Positions 1-12,300 of a DNA stretch of 64,000 nt are shown piece by piece. The position numbers and the translations under genes were made by a program. Position 1 is the first letter of the stretch. Each line of letters begins with the position of its first letter. Source of the stretch: Neurospora tetraspora (taxonomy: Eukaryota; Ascomycota; Sordariomycetes; Sordariales; Sordariaceae); assembly GCF_033439725.1 (NCBI RefSeq), contig NW_026944388.1:1550001-1614000 (forward strand), read 5' to 3'. The notes beneath the pieces were generated by a model. The model saw nothing but the letters and a program-made list of their open reading frames with translations. It had not been told where the DNA came from and made no database searches.

Positions 1-2976
1 CGCAACAGTGACTGATGTACTTCTTCCCAGCACGTGTCTGACTCTGAGGGAGTCACAAAGAAACCTGCCCGCGGCGCAAACTCGGCAAATCAAACATCTT
101 GAAAGTGATATATGCACATGCCAATCCCAGTCAGGATCCTGAAACTTCTGTGTACGTCACCGACATATCCGGGGCACGGCCTGATAATGAACCGAGTATG
201 GTCTTTTCTCGTCTCATCTCCTCCTGTTGCTGTTGTGGTTTTGACACTTGCTTGATATGTCCCCGGTCGGATGGGGTACCCCGGGTAGGTGTACGACCTT
301 TTTTATGCACCGCTCAACAAATTGCCTGTTGTGATCTTGTGGGTTGTGTCACAGCAGTATGGGTTTGGTTGTGTCTATTTTCTGCGGGTACGTGATGTGT
401 TGACATGGGCTTAAAGTTATGTCTTGCCAGAGAGTTTAACTGGCACTGATAATTGCGGACTTATGCCAGGATACTTCACTTTGTTCTCCAGCCTGGGAAG
501 GATTATAGTCTGAGAGACAGAAGATTAGATGAGATGTACAGCAGTGAACACTGCTTCATCACTTCATATATTGTTGTTTGCAGTTCTAGCTCTGAGCGTG
601 CGTATCTTGGCCGTCTCAGAGCCCAGCAAACCTCATCGACTGTTGTTGACATGTTCGATCATCAGCATTGTTCTAGATCTCCTCGATTGATAACATAGTA
701 TAACCGGGCAAGATACCCTCTTTCGAGAATCTCGTTATCCACGAGTGTCTAAGACAAGCCGCGCGGCCCTTGGTCTTGAAATTGTTTCAATCAAGTTGCA
801 CATTTAAGCTTGGTAAGACCAAGTTTGGACTTTGAGGCCTGGCTTTGTAAAGCGGACGGTTGCCGCCTTCAGTTCAAGATTGGAAGGGGACACAAAGTTG
901 CGGGGACGTGAGACTGATTCAGATCATCGATAGTTGTAGTAGTAAGTGAAAAACGGGAAGGCCTTACCTGGGAAAGGCTTGGTGGAAGACCGGAGATGGA
1001 AATAAAATAGAAGATAAAGGCTTCTGAAAGGTTATTTAGCATCAGGTAGTCACCGAAGTGAAGAACCCAGGGCCGGCCATCAATAACAGGAGATGGAACT
1101 CTTTGCGACTTCGGACGCTTGAAACTTGTATTCACCTCCGGGTCGCTTAACCGTGCAGTGCTCTGGTTAACCCTTCAGCCTCACCAACTCAGAGAAGAAC
1201 ACCTACGGGCCATCGAGAAGAAAACCAGCAGCTACAACCTACCACTCCCCTCCTCGTTGCCGCCCTCTCTCCTCACTCCCTCGCCTAGGTAGTACTTACC
1301 AATCTTCACGTCACCCCGCCCGTCCCACGCATCCCATGATCTTTATCACACGCAGTCAAAAGCATCTCATGCATATTTATCTCCTCCCAATCTTTACCGG
1401 AGTATGATAACGGAAGAAAGCAAACCGGCCAAGGCATCAGGTGTCTCCAGAGTCTTCAGGGCCCCTTCGTTCCGGGCCCCGAACCGAAGACTAAAACAAA
1501 ACCTACAGGCCATCAAAAAGAACGTCGCCCTCCCCTCCCCCTCGTTGCCGCTATCCCCTCACTGACTTCAATATCCCCCCGCCCGTTCACACACATTCCA
1601 TGATCTCTATCACACGCATTCACAAGCATCTCATGCTTATGTATCTCCTCCCAACATTCGCCCCATCTGACCATCCGATAACGGAAAAAAGCAAACCGGC
1701 CAAGGCATTAAGGGTCTTACGGGTCCCGACCCTAAGACAGCCGCAGTACTTGAAGCCGGTGAGCTGGCACAGTGGTCGGCTTTGAAATATCAACGGCCTG
1801 GACTTCATCAGAGAGGCAAAAGAGGTCGAGGGAATATAAGGGAAATAGAGAGATGTGATTGGTGATGGGGGACGGTATCAATATGCTCGATTGAGGTGTA
1901 TGACATTACATGTTATACCGTGTGAGGATGGAGGGTGGGTGGACATGGTGGGCACACGGAGCAATTCTTTGGAACTTCTCGCAGATGTAGGTAGGACGCC
2001 TGGACGTATACCTACAGTCTGCACACACTATAGACCTCAGCTATGTAGGCATGGTTGTATCCACCGAGTAAAGAAAGCTCTTGTTTTGTTGTTCGTTGGG
2101 ACAGCCCCGGCGGCATGGATACCTCTACCGTGTCGAGATAGCAAGGTGAGATAATCCGAGTCTTTGGTAGTGTTTGGAAGTGAGACTTTTTGTGGGAAAG
2201 GTATTACATAACTTATTTTGTTCTTTGTCTTGGGGCCACAATGAGTGAGTAAAATGGGGATATGAGGTCTAGATAGACCACCTAGTGTCTTCTTGTCATC
2301 TGTGCTGACGCGTACTCTGGGCTATAGTCGGTAGGTGAGCCTGCGTGATCAGATGGGAAGTGTACCCGAACATATAAATTTTCTACCGTGAGGCTTCGCT
2401 GTGACCGATACACCATATACCTCATCTCTGTGTGGCGGTGCGCCTAGCTCTCACTCTTGATTACCACCGTGTTGGAACTGGATCGGCTCCTCCTGAATCT
2501 TGAGATTGTGATAGATGACTTGTGAAGGTAAGGTCGGTCTACCTGCTCATTGATAGGAGATGTATAGCTGTTTGACGTACGAGTTGATCAAGTGACCGGA
2601 ACATGTCCTAGCAACCATCTCCGGTCCATGTGCGCAGATATTTGAGCGGTTGAACGTACCGTACAGCTCATGAGCTAAAAGCACACCAGCCACATGAAAT
2701 CAGATCTCGGCCATTATAGCGGTAGAAATGTAGGGAGAACACTCAGGCGTACGCACATTACCGAATGTCTCCGCCAGAGCATCTTGAGAAGAGAATCTAG
2801 ATCATAAAGCCATAAAAGTGGAAGTCTAGTGCTAACAAGTTACTCCATACAATCCAATACCAACATATGTCAAACAAGTAAACCCCATGTGCATTTTGTG
2901 CATTTTGTCCCCTCTCTATAAAAAGCTGATGAGGGAGCGCATGAAGCGAAGAAGAGTGAACAGATCATTAGGTTGT
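1..2976. other. gene-free stretch upstream/downstream of pdx1
   Basis: No open frame here starts with ATG, exceeds about 100 codons and looks like a protein family. Short frames on both strands have odd compositions (for example a run of Cys codons near 225-260) and are judged to be chance. The stretch holds a diverged tandem duplication (listed separately). The last few hundred bases are the likely 3' UTR and terminator of the minus-strand gene that ends at 2977. Confidence 0.6.
1200..1715. repeat. diverged direct tandem duplication, about 230 bp per copy
   Basis: Two neighbouring blocks, roughly 1200-1440 and 1500-1715, align along their length. Each has, in the same order, a 'cctac-ggccatc-aa-aaga' start, a C-rich 'cctcgttgccgc' run, 'ccatgatct-tatcacacgca', 'agcatctcatgc', 'tatctcctccca' and 'gataacgga-aaaagcaaaccggccaaggcat'. 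The copies differ by many substitutions and small indels, so the duplication is not recent. No coding frame is preserved between them. Confidence 0.75.
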
Positions 2977-4356
2977 TTATGCCCGCACAAGCTTGTCAGC
3001 CTCCTGCTCCAAAACAAGCTTCATCTTACGAAGGAAGGCTTGAGCCCTCTTCTCTTCCGACTTGGGAACCTGCAGGCTGAAAACGTTGGGTCCAGAGGTG
3101 GTCAGACCGGGGGTGGCGGACTTGCTCTGAGGAGCGGCGCGCTTGGAGGGAGCGGCAAGGATATCGATAATATCGGCCTTGCGCGCTGCCCGCTGAGGGG
3201 CCAGGAAGGAGCCGAATGTGGGAGTATAGGAGCCGCGAGATTCCTTGCGGGTGACCTTGTCAAGACCGAGAACCTGGTTAAAGAGCTCATCGGCAGTAGG
3301 CTGGTAGTTTGCGGGAAGGGGGAGCTTCTGGTTGGCGATCTCGGTGGCACGGGCAATGAAGGTCGAAAGAGGGAGGAAGACGCCGATGGTCTTGTGAACC
3401 TTATTCTGAACGTCGATGACGGCGGACAGAGAAATGGGAGCGGTAACAACGGCTACGGGAGGAGGAGCAGGGGCATCCAGCTTCTTGGACTGAGCCTTCT
3501 CGGTGGTGGCCTTGACGGCCTCGGTGCTCTTGGCAACCTTGATGTTGCTAAGGTCGAGGTGCGACTGCTTCTCGAACCTCTCGGAGACGGTGGACGGAGT
3601 CTGGGCGTTAATCTTACCAAGGTAGGCAAGAACGTCACCCTTGAGCAGACGGCCGCCGGGGCCGGTTGGGGTGATATCCTTAACGACAGCGGCGTCAACG
3701 TTGTTGACCTTGAGCAGATGGGCGACGGAAGGATAGTGGGGGTATTGCCTGTTCGGGGGCTTGGGAACCGACTTGGACGAAGCCTTTTGAGGAGCGGATT
3801 CGGGGACGGCAACGTTAGACTGGTCCGCGGTGGTCGGTGGGGGAGGTGCCGAAGGTGCTGACTCGGCTGGCTTGGACTGTGGGGCCGCGTCGGCCGGGAT
3901 CTCGAGAGAGCTAATGTCGTCTCCTTCCTCCGCAATGACAGCTATCCGGGTGCCGACAGCAACACCCTTGGCACCATCATTCTGCATAATCTTGACCATG
4001 ATACCGTCATCCTGTGCCTCGACGTCCATGGTGGCCTTGTCGGTCTCGATCTCCAACAACACGTCACCGGCAGTGAACTTGTCGCCCTCCTTCACCCTCC
4101 AGGTTGCGATGTTGCCCTCCGTCATTGTCGGCGACAGAGCGGGCATGGTAAAGTTTTGGGCGGCGAGAGCAGCGGCAGAGGTGCGGAAACCTGTTGTCAT
4201 GACATGTTTCTCCCAGTCAGTATATGATGACTTTTAAGACCACGTAAAGTAGGCACCATGTTGACGGGCAGGTGACGGGAGGCGAGGCAACCGACCTCTG
4301 ACGGAACGCCCTGCCATCCTGGCAGAGATGCGACAAGCTGCTGTTAGCGAAGCCAT
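2977..4356 (-). CDS. pdx1: pyruvate dehydrogenase complex protein X (E3-binding protein)
   Basis: Two exons, 4356-4257 and 4190-2977, flank a 66-bp intron with a CTGAC branch site and CAG acceptor; the product is 437 residues. Residues 1-40 are Arg/Ser/Ala-rich with no acids, a mitochondrial presequence. A lipoyl domain spans about 47-125, with the lipoyl lysine in ETDKATM (K85). A Pro/Ala/Ser linker leads to a peripheral-subunit-binding domain at about 184-227 (YPSVAHLL...GPGGRLLKGDV). The remaining 200 residues lack the acyltransferase HxxxDG motif, as expected for protein X, which holds dihydrolipoamide dehydrogenase in the fungal complex and has no catalysis of its own. The intron was placed by its splice signals; it removes an in-frame stop. 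The gene is divergent from the mitochondrial gene at 5184, sharing about 0.8 kb. Confidence 0.93.
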
Positions 4357-5183
4357 GGCGGACTTTTATGTGGTGTTGTCGCGACGGGACGATGTGAAAT
4401 GCGTGGTTGACGTGGATATCGCGGTAGGGCTGTGGTGTTTGCTGGATCTCCAATTGAGCCTTATGCTTGACGTATGTCAAACGAGTCAGGTTCAATGCTA
4501 ATTCCACCGCGAGGTCGACGGGATGGGCGCGGGCAGTGGATCTTTTTGTTTCTTGTCAAGAAATCTGGCAGCGGACCCGGCGGCGACAGAAAACGGTTAG
4601 GCACGGGAACCCAGAAAAAGCTGTCGCCAGCTTGTGGATGCTGCGAGGGTCGATGAGGGACATGTTGGGGAAACGACCGTAGGAAGCTTGGGCCACCCTC
4701 CAAATCCTCCGATGAACCCCCGCGCCCCATGTCCCCAAACCATTTTCTGCAGCCGTCTCTGCGTAGGACGCGCTAAAAATTGGAGCCAAGTGGAAGTTGG
4801 AGTTGTCATCTTTGCGCTAGGGCCAGCAAGGGTTGGGACATCCTCGTCAGCCCGTCTTCGGCCTCCAAAATCTCCCCTGCCGCCAAGAACCGGTTCCCAC
4901 CAGCGGAGCTCCATTGCGGACCGAGTTCCTGACGGGGATCCGCTAAAATATTCGAGACCTGGGAGCGGGGCCGGGTCCGAAGATAACAAACGATTTTGAA
5001 CTGGACCCGAAACGAAACGTAACGGCAGCAGGTGGCCGGGCCGCACCGTGATCCAGTTTCCCCCGCCGTCAACTGACAAGGACCCGGATCGGAGCCGCTC
5101 GTCCTCAAATCCACATAACCCCGTTGCCGATCCCCGTCCCACGGCGCCGTACAGGACTACCGCCCGGCATCCAACACGACACC
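4357..5183. promoter_or_regulatory. shared divergent promoter region
   Basis: This 827-bp gap lies between two genes transcribed away from each other, both with mitochondrial presequences. It is GC-rich (for example around 4960-5060) with no evident TATA box. Short frames here run through on several strands but have no ATG-led protein-like content. The promoter role rests on position only. Confidence 0.5.
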
Positions 5184-6287
5184 ATGGCTTCCATTTCCAG
5201 TAGGCTCAGCAGCCAGTTCGTCCTGCTTGCACACCGGACGGCGCCATGTGCCAGGACTCCATCCCAAGCTTCGGCAACACGTTTCGCCCTGGTCTTCGGC
5301 TCCGGCTCCGGCTCCGGCTTCCGCTCCGCCCAAACGGCACGCTTCTTTGCCTCCAAGGCTAAGAAGGCAGCAAAGAAGTCGGCCTCATCATCCACCGTCA
5401 TCACTACCGTAACCGCTCCTCCCACTGTTATTCCCGCCTCCTATGCCGAACAGCTAGCCAAGAAGGGCCGGACCCTCCTGTACGAGGCTCACTCCCACGC
5501 CTGGTTCCGCTTCGCCAGCTTCACCACCGGCAGCTTCTGCGTCACCTACTCACTCTACAACTACTGGAACATCCACCTCAACCCTCCGGCGGACCTGGCC
5601 ACCTGGGTCCCCTATGCCTACGGCGTCATCTGCGCCATGACCATTGGCATGGGCGGCTACTTCTTCATGGGCATGCGGCGCATCATCCGGCACATCGAGG
5701 CCGTTCCGGCCTCCCAGATCGCCTCCCAGATCACCAGCGGCGGTGCCGCCTCTGCCTCTACCAAGAAGTCCAAAGGATGGGCCGAGCTCCTCACCATCAA
5801 GCCCAAGGCCGTTCCCGTGACCACCCCTACCCCGATCTACATCGAGGTCGCCTACAGCCGCGCCATCCCCTTTTTGCCCAACAAGAAGGAGTACTACCAC
5901 CCTTCCGAGGTCGAGATGCCCTTCCGCATGCAGCTGCTGTGCGAGAGGCTGAACACACTCAGCGCGCAGAAAAACGTCGGGAAGAACCTCCCCACCACCA
6001 AGACGGGACAGATCATCGCGGCGAGCAAGCAGAAGGCTGCCAGGGAGAAGGAGCGCAAGGAGCGGATGCAGCATCTTCTTACCTTGCCTTTCAGGGACGC
6101 GGCGAAGGTGTTCCGTGGGGCGTATGAAGGCCTCAGGAGGTCGTTCTACCGTGAGGGCTTTGCTAAGGTCTATTTGAGGGGCGTGGAGTATAAGTTGGAT
6201 ATGACTTCTGGATGGGCGCTGGATGATGGACGGGCTATTGATCGTTTGGTCCATGTCAAGCCGAGTGCGAACATTAACGCTTATTAA
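5184..6287 (+). CDS. mitochondrial two-helix inner-membrane protein, TMEM223-like candidate
   Basis: Single exon, 367 residues. The ATG at 5184 lies in an ACACCATGG context; the open frame extends further upstream but only with a non-ATG start. Residues 1-75 are rich in Arg/Ser/Ala with almost no acids and end FRSAQTARFFASK, a typical matrix-targeting presequence. It includes a Gly-Ser repeat coded by a GGCTCC hexamer run (5298-5325). Two hydrophobic segments follow at about 108-128 (FASFTTGSFCVTYSL) and 140-163 (YAYGVICAMTIGMGGYFF). The C-terminal half is soluble and basic. A 'LLYEA..HAWFRF' start before two closely spaced helices followed by RRIIRHIE recalls the TMEM223 family (complex IV assembly), but this is resemblance by eye. 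Otherwise a conserved fungal protein of unknown function. Confidence 0.85.
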   Translation: MASISSRLSSQFVLLAHRTAPCARTPSQASATRFALVFGSGSGSGFRSAQTARFFASKAKKAAKKSASSSTVITTVTAPPTVIPASYAEQLAKKGRTLLYEAHSHAWFRFASFTTGSFCVTYSLYNYWNIHLNPPADLATWVPYAYGVICAMTIGMGGYFFMGMRRIIRHIEAVPASQIASQITSGGAASASTKKSKGWAELLTIKPKAVPVTTPTPIYIEVAYSRAIPFLPNKKEYYHPSEVEMPFRMQLLCERLNTLSAQKNVGKNLPTTKTGQIIAASKQKAAREKERKERMQHLLTLPFRDAAKVFRGAYEGLRRSFYREGFAKVYLRGVEYKLDMTSGWALDDGRAIDRLVHVKPSANINAY

Positions 6288-6840
6288 GCGGGCGTGCTTG
6301 GGATGGTGAGCTGGGAGGGGAGGGAGTTGAGGTATGTACCTACCCCTGACTCGTAGGATACGATACCATTGTATAGAATACTGTAGCATATATGTATAAT
6401 GATACGGGGATGGTATGGAGTCAAAATAAACAAAAGGATTCCATGGTTGAGTTGTAAAGGTTCAATACCTTGGAAGCATATCCAGTTGTTGCCTCCGAGC
6501 CTTGGGCTAAGGTAGGCGGCTCGTCTTGATAGCTTGTGCCTTCAGATATTTGTCCATGAAAGCTGGATCAAGAGGTCCGAAGTGAGCGTCATACGAGTAG
6601 CAAAATACTGAAAGACTTGTTTTGTTGTATCTACGAAAAGTATACATCTTCTCGTTTTAGAACAATATGTAACGGAAAAGTTGCTGTATTTGTTCCTGCG
6701 TGTTGGAAGATGTCATACAAAATAAAACAAGCAAGGGAAACAAAAAAAGACACAAAGCAAAGAAAGAAAACCAAATGGTTGATTGAGTTGCCAGTTAAGT
6801 CCCAAAAATTTATACAAAAATCTGAAAAGAGAAAAAAACG
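6288..6840. other. 3' flank between the mitochondrial gene and the tRNA
   Basis: AT-richer sequence after the stop at 6287. It probably contains the 3' UTR and polyadenylation region (for example around 6370-6440, with 'atatatgtataatgat' and 'aaaataaac'). No gene is seen apart from the Pol III terminator of the tRNA at its right end. Confidence 0.5.
6832..6838 (-). terminator. RNA polymerase III terminator of tRNA-Met
   Basis: Seven consecutive T on the minus strand (seven A on the plus strand) begin two bases after the tRNA 3' end, the usual Pol III termination signal. Confidence 0.85.
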
Positions 6841-6944
6841 TGGGACCTGGGAGGCTCGAACTCCCGACCTCAGGATTACTCTGACGTTAAGCCAGATCAT
6901 ACAAGGTATGAGACCTGCGCGCTAGCCAACTGCGCCAAGGTCCC
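6841..6944 (-). tRNA. tRNA-Met(CAU): elongator tRNA-Met (CAU) with a 30-nt intron
   Basis: The minus strand folds into a full cloverleaf. The acceptor stem GGGACCT/AGGTCCC has 7 of 7 pairs with discriminator A. The D stem is GCGC/GCGC. The anticodon arm CAGGT-CTCATAA-TCCTG has the U.U closing mismatch known from elongator tRNA-Met. The variable loop is AGGTC and the T arm GGGAG-TTCGAGC-CTCCC. The mature RNA is 74 nt before CCA. A 30-nt intron sits one base 3' of the CAU anticodon, the standard eukaryotic position. The initiator tRNA is not meant, because the T loop carries a normal TTCGAGC. The gene lies in the gap between two convergent protein genes. Confidence 0.94.
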
Positions 6945-7371
6945 TCGTTGCAGAAACGAGCGTTATCATGTACTTATCACCTAGCGGCCATGAATGCTTG
7001 CGTGGTGCATACGGTACAAATCTCGTTCTTTGGGGCAACATCATCCGTCTTTCAAAGAAAAGAACAACATCAACGAGTTTCACCTCCGATCTCATATGCA
7101 GCGCAGTCACCAAAACACCGAACCAAGCTACTAACATCTCTTTCTAAGTTAAAACGCAGATTACCTGACCATGGCCGCAGATATGTTTTGCCATGTCATA
7201 AACTACGAAAAGCAACGCTCATCCGCCCATGAGTTTTTGGAACGCACACAATTGGTCCTCCCCCATCCTCTGTCCCGTCATCATGTCTTTTGACAAAGCC
7301 ATTAATAACCCCCCCTCTCTCAAAATCGCGCTTTATTTTGTCGACTTCGCATCACCCCTCACACGCTCCTC
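6945..7371. other. intergenic stretch, tRNA 5' flank and 3' flank of the CoA-transferase-like gene
   Basis: No gene is seen. The half next to 6945 is the upstream flank of the tRNA. The half next to 7371 would hold the 3' UTR of the minus-strand gene. Confidence 0.5.
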
Positions 7372-9362
7372 CTAGGCCGTGGCGAGAACAGTGTTCACAG
7401 TCGCAATCCTATTACGACGCTGCGGAGCAGAGTTCATACTTCCACTTCCGGCCTGCTGATGATGATGCTGTTCCTCTCTCGGCGCAGGTGTAACAGTAGT
7501 GGTGGTGAGGACGGCGTCGTCTTCATCATCCATGATCAAATCAGTCTCCCAGCCCTCCCAGCCAGGCCTATCAAACCCATTCGGCCTTGAAGCACGCTCA
7601 TGCTGAATCAACAGCCCATCCACCTCGATCGCCTCCTTCGGCCAGCGAATCTCCTTGCCATTGAACCCCATGCTCTTCGCCTTCAGCATCAACTCCGGCC
7701 CAAGCAGATGCGGGTACGCGCGCTGCATAGCCTTGAGCGCCTCTCCACTGACCTTGTCGACAGAGTCATAGTGGCGCAACTTGAAGAACGGACCCGTAAA
7801 GATATTTCTCAACCGTTCCTGCTCTTGCTGCGGAAGCAGTCCCAGCTTGAGCAAGAAGATGTCGTACTGGCAGAGACTGGTCCGGCACATCCACGACCCG
7901 CCCTTGGTCTCGCGCTGGTACAGGCCCGCCATGGCGGCCACGCAACCCAGAGCGCCGGTGCCGTAGTCCGACATGGGCATGGGCGGCACACTGGGCTCGT
8001 TTTCTAGTCCCATGAACTGGCCCTGCGCCCAGGCGACGCCGGTGACACAGTCGGCGATCTGCTGCCAGCCGCGACGGCCGGCCCACTCGGCTCCGGGCAC
8101 ACCAGTTCCGCCGAAGCAGTCTTCGGCTACGTAGACGAAGCCGCGGTTGCCGCGCTGCTGGGCTAGTTTGGCCAGCGATGCCGGGTCACACCCAAACTTG
8201 GCGAGGGCGCCAGGCCGGTATCCGTCGATGAGAACGTCGGCTTCGGCGAGTAGGTTTTTGAATGTTTTGAGATCGCTCGGGTTGCGAAGGTCGAGATGGG
8301 TTGTGTGCTTGCCGGTGTTGACGTCGACTTGGAAGAAGGGAACATCGGGAAGTTTGGGGCCGGTAACCTTGAGCACTTGGGCGCCGTGTGCGGCAAGGGA
8401 GCGGCCAATGGTCGGACCGGCTATGACACGGCACATCTCGATGACTTTGATGCCACGCAGGGCGTACTGAGGGCCGTTTGCGGGCACCTTCGGCCAGAGA
8501 TGGCTCTGGAAGTTCGTCTCGGTGGGTGTGTGTGGTGGTGTCTCCGGTGCCGTCGTTTGGGGTACCTTGATGGCCTCAACGGTGAAAGGAGGCAACGCTG
8601 AAGTGGCGTTTCCGTGAGAGGTCTTGAGGAAGGATTCCCACTTCAGGGCCTCTACACCAGCTTGTCCGTGCTTGTTGTTCATATCCTCCAGTTCTGCGAC
8701 AGTAAACTTCTTCACAGCGGCTTCGATCGTGTCGATACACTTCTTGTAGTCGGTCAATTGAGGATTAAACGGCGGAAGGCCAATCATGCGGAGTTGAGTA
8801 GTGGCGTCGAGTGAGCCATGAATATGGTAGTATCTGCCATCCTCCTTGGTCTCGTAAAGGTTCGCGGAAAGTCGACGATACTGGATCGACTGAGCCTGGT
8901 TGTAGTCGGTGTCTATGGTCAAGTTAGTGAGGTGTGGCTTAAATACCACGTAGTAACTGGCTACATGGGAGTCGTAAGAGGAGATGTCTTACCTGGAATC
9001 AAACCCTTCGGAGTCTGACCCTTGCGCTTGCCGTCAATGGTAGCAAGGTAAGCCGACATTAGGAAGCAGGCCGCCTTGTCGAGATCCACTTTGATCGATC
9101 GTGACTTCTTTCCATGACGAAGGTCACCAATGGCAGCAGCAGCACATGCCTCAAGGGCCTTGATGGCTGCTATGACATCTTGCTCTCGGCAAGGACTCGG
9201 GAAGTACACTTGGTCTCCATGGCTGGAAGGAGCGAACTTGACGTTGCCGGAATAGGAGCGAAACTCTTTGGGGATTTGACCTTTGCATTGCTTCAAAAGC
9301 TCGCCAAAAGCCTCTGATGCGCCAATGGCGACAGAATAAGGTCGGGTAGTCAAGTTGTCCAT
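7372..9362 (-). CDS. class III CoA-transferase (CaiB/BaiF) family protein
   Basis: Exons 9362-8993 and 8912-7372 flank an 80-bp intron (GTAAGA donor, CTAAC branch, ATAG acceptor); the product is 636 residues. Family III CoA-transferases and alpha-methylacyl-CoA racemases move or epimerise CoA thioesters. The region from about residue 250 has the family signature LRGIKVIEMCRVIAGP, then DLRNPSDLKTFKNLLAEADVLIDGYRPG and MSDYGTGALGCVAAMAGLYQR. D439 in SDYGTG aligns by eye with the catalytic Asp that forms the aspartyl-CoA adduct. The first 240 residues match a degenerate family half seen in fungal paralogs of this length. There is no clear peroxisomal or mitochondrial signal. The substrate cannot be read from the sequence. 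The ATG at 9362 is the first in frame. Confidence 0.9.
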
Positions 9363-12300
9363 GCTGTTGGATGCTGAGCTACCACCGGTGCTCAGAGTAT
9401 CGGGTCGGGTGGATGAGACACACAGACCGGATATGTGCGAATTACTGTTGAGGAGTTCGTGCTAAGGGAGGAAGAAAAAGGGGAGAGTTCGGGGATTCCT
9501 GCAGCCATGGGGTTCTTTTATACACCTGCCGTGCAAAACTTCAAGGTTCCCCAAGTGAATGGCAAGTATTCGCTTTGACCTGTCGCTTTCAAGGTCGCTC
9601 CAAAGGTTACCGAGGAGCATTGTTCACTAACCAGTCCCCGTGAACGTACCATGTCGAGGTATCATCCTTCGGACCAAAGGCAGGCGGGGAAATAATGAGT
9701 GAAGGGTCCTATTCCCTCTCCACTCTTCAAGATGTGGTTTGAATCCGGTTGGTCGGTGAAGGGAGCGGACTGGTTAAGGGAATAAGTGGCAACAGACAAA
9801 AGCGAGAGGGAAATCTGATATTGTGTTGGTCCGATATTACCCCGAGCCCCCAAAACAGATTTCACCCGTCATGACCTCATAAAGGTTGCCTCAATGTCTC
9901 TTCAAACGCTATTTCTTGTGGTTCATGCCATATCAAACAGAGTTAAGGGAACCAAGTGCTAGGTGAAACAGAAAAAGGGACGCGGTCAGAAGCTGTTCAT
10001 CCCACCAGCACTCCCAACTTGTTCCATGGATATCTCAAGCTAGCCGAATCGGCGAGGCTGATGAGGCGTCCAAAGCTTTGATGAACATAATGACGTGCCA
10101 ATTTGGACTAATATGCGTCGACAAAGATTCTGCATAAGACCTGGCTCAGGATACCGTTTCAAGGGCATAATGTCCCGGCAGTTTCATCGGGACCTGGCAG
10201 GACATGGGTGCCATTGGGGGGTAACTCGGCCGTCTATAAGAGGTTGGACAGCATACTGGCCCTCGGTTCCTCGGAACGCCGTCACGAGGTGAAGAAGGGC
10301 CACGCTACTACGCTGCACCCGACCGGGGGTCAGTTTCTGGAGGGAAGGGAGCGGCAGTTGCTGTTATCTTGTTGGATCTCTTGGGCCGGTTACGCCAAAA
10401 ACCCCAGCCTACGATGAACGTGCGGGGAGTGTGCTGCACTCCACACCCATCTACCCGCACATTGGGTGCTTGAGACGGTTCCCAGACGTGGGGGATCCGT
10501 GTGTGATGTCGAGTGTTGGCCTGTAGGGAGTAGCCGAAGACTTGACTGGTATCTTGCATGCACATTCACCGCATGTTGAACAGTTGAAGTCTGGGGGCGG
10601 CCCGTGGTAACTTGAACAAGCCACAAGCTGCTTCAAATAAAGGCATTCCCGAAGGGTTTAGATGCAGGTGTGGGAGCTCAACAGCCATGTAACAAGGGCT
10701 GTCATCACGTGGTGGTAACTTGTTGCCCTCTGATGGTCTCTGGGAGGCTGAACAAGGTAAGTCCGGTTACACCTGGCGTAGCAGTTGCGCTTTGATATCC
10801 AGAAGGCAGAGAGAGCCGCCCTAAGACAAACCTCTTGTGTGTTAACCCGGCAAGCTTTGGAGTTGGAGGCTTGGAACGCTTTGCCGGAGCTGGGCCGTGT
10901 CACATTCCGTGTTTCCAGACTCCAAGGGGCAACCCGTGAAGGGCCGGATTTTGCGTCGCAATAAAAGAGTAGCAAAACCTGAACGAACTATTGGCCTTTG
11001 GCAAGATGAGAACATGGAACTAGGCTCGAAGGCCCTGTCGACCAGCCCTCGAGTTCCGCATTCAACCTGAGACTACTCTCATGCCTGTCGATCCGACGAC
11101 GAAGAACGATCCGAAGCTATAGTAAAAACGACTGATCGACTTTTTTCACTTTCCGCTGCGAAGTGACCAAGTTCGGATGCCTTCTATTCGCCTTGTTCAG
11201 GTGTGACATGAGGTGATGAGTGAGACTTGCGTATCAGCGAACTAGTTTTACATGGTCAAAGCAGTATAGAGAACTGCCGGGGAGACTTTGGAAGTGATTT
11301 GCCGGCTTCCTTCCTTTTCGCTGGTCATGCTCTGATGCGATCCATGTCTTGAAGCATGAAGAGGGTGACAGGAAACAACCAACGTGCATTTGTGTACGGG
11401 GTAGTTATCTACTTACGCGTCAGCTCAAGAGTGAGGGAGATAATCTCGACTTGAAGAGGCTCAGGATGGGTTGGATTCTTGGGCTTATCAGGATTTGTTG
11501 ATGAGTTATTACCGCAAGCGACCCAGCAAATCTAACCCTGAGGGAGAGTGAGTAGGGCATCAAGATTGGTAGGCAATGAAGTGTGATATTCCGGCAAAAG
11601 TCCAAAAATGGGAAGCTCATGCGTTCGATCATGAAGTTGGACTTGATCAGGAGGTTACCTAGATGTGGTTCTAACGTAACAGTTAACAGCATATCTAAGA
11701 GATTGGCCGGGAAACTGTTAGAGCCATCATTAATTACCAGAATCCCTCGATATCCCGAATTCCGATGCCACTTACACCACCGCAATACCACACCTTGATG
11801 GCTCTCCGGTCTTTTCTTTTGCCGGGGCGGGATAAGAAGCTGAAAGTCAGATCTTTACTTGCCTCGTGGACATGTGATCAACATGCGTTGTCGATGATTG
11901 GACTGATGATGTTGGGTGTTTAAAGAACTCGAGGACATCCATGATGTCGTGACTCCAAAAATGGAAGTCAGATGCCGGGTAAAGGTCAGAAAGGCCCGGA
12001 GGAAACAGCCCGGGCTAGGTGCATTATCCGATGAACCACAGGACCCTTTCCGTCATCTTTAGAGCGTCAAAAATCATGCCTGTAGCGCTGCTATAGTGCT
12101 ATTGCTATTGGCAGGTATGTACCTGCCTATGTTACAGCGGGTGCACAGCGAGCGGAGGCAGCACTCAGCCGACCGGCCGGTGGATCTTCTCTCCACTTTC
12201 AACCTCACCTCTACTTCTTAGTTCTTCCATTTCTCTCGTTCAGATTTTCAACTTGACTTCAAACTTCAACCTCAACCCGACAAAGTATCTGGTTGTCTAC

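Noticed and set aside
2887-3861. 324-codon plus-strand frame opposite pdx1
   Set aside because: Gly/Leu-rich antisense of a protein X exon; the minus-strand reading is the real one.
5550-6389. 279-codon minus-strand frame opposite the mitochondrial membrane protein gene
   Set aside because: Antisense shadow; Leu/Gly/Arg-rich with no recognisable domain.
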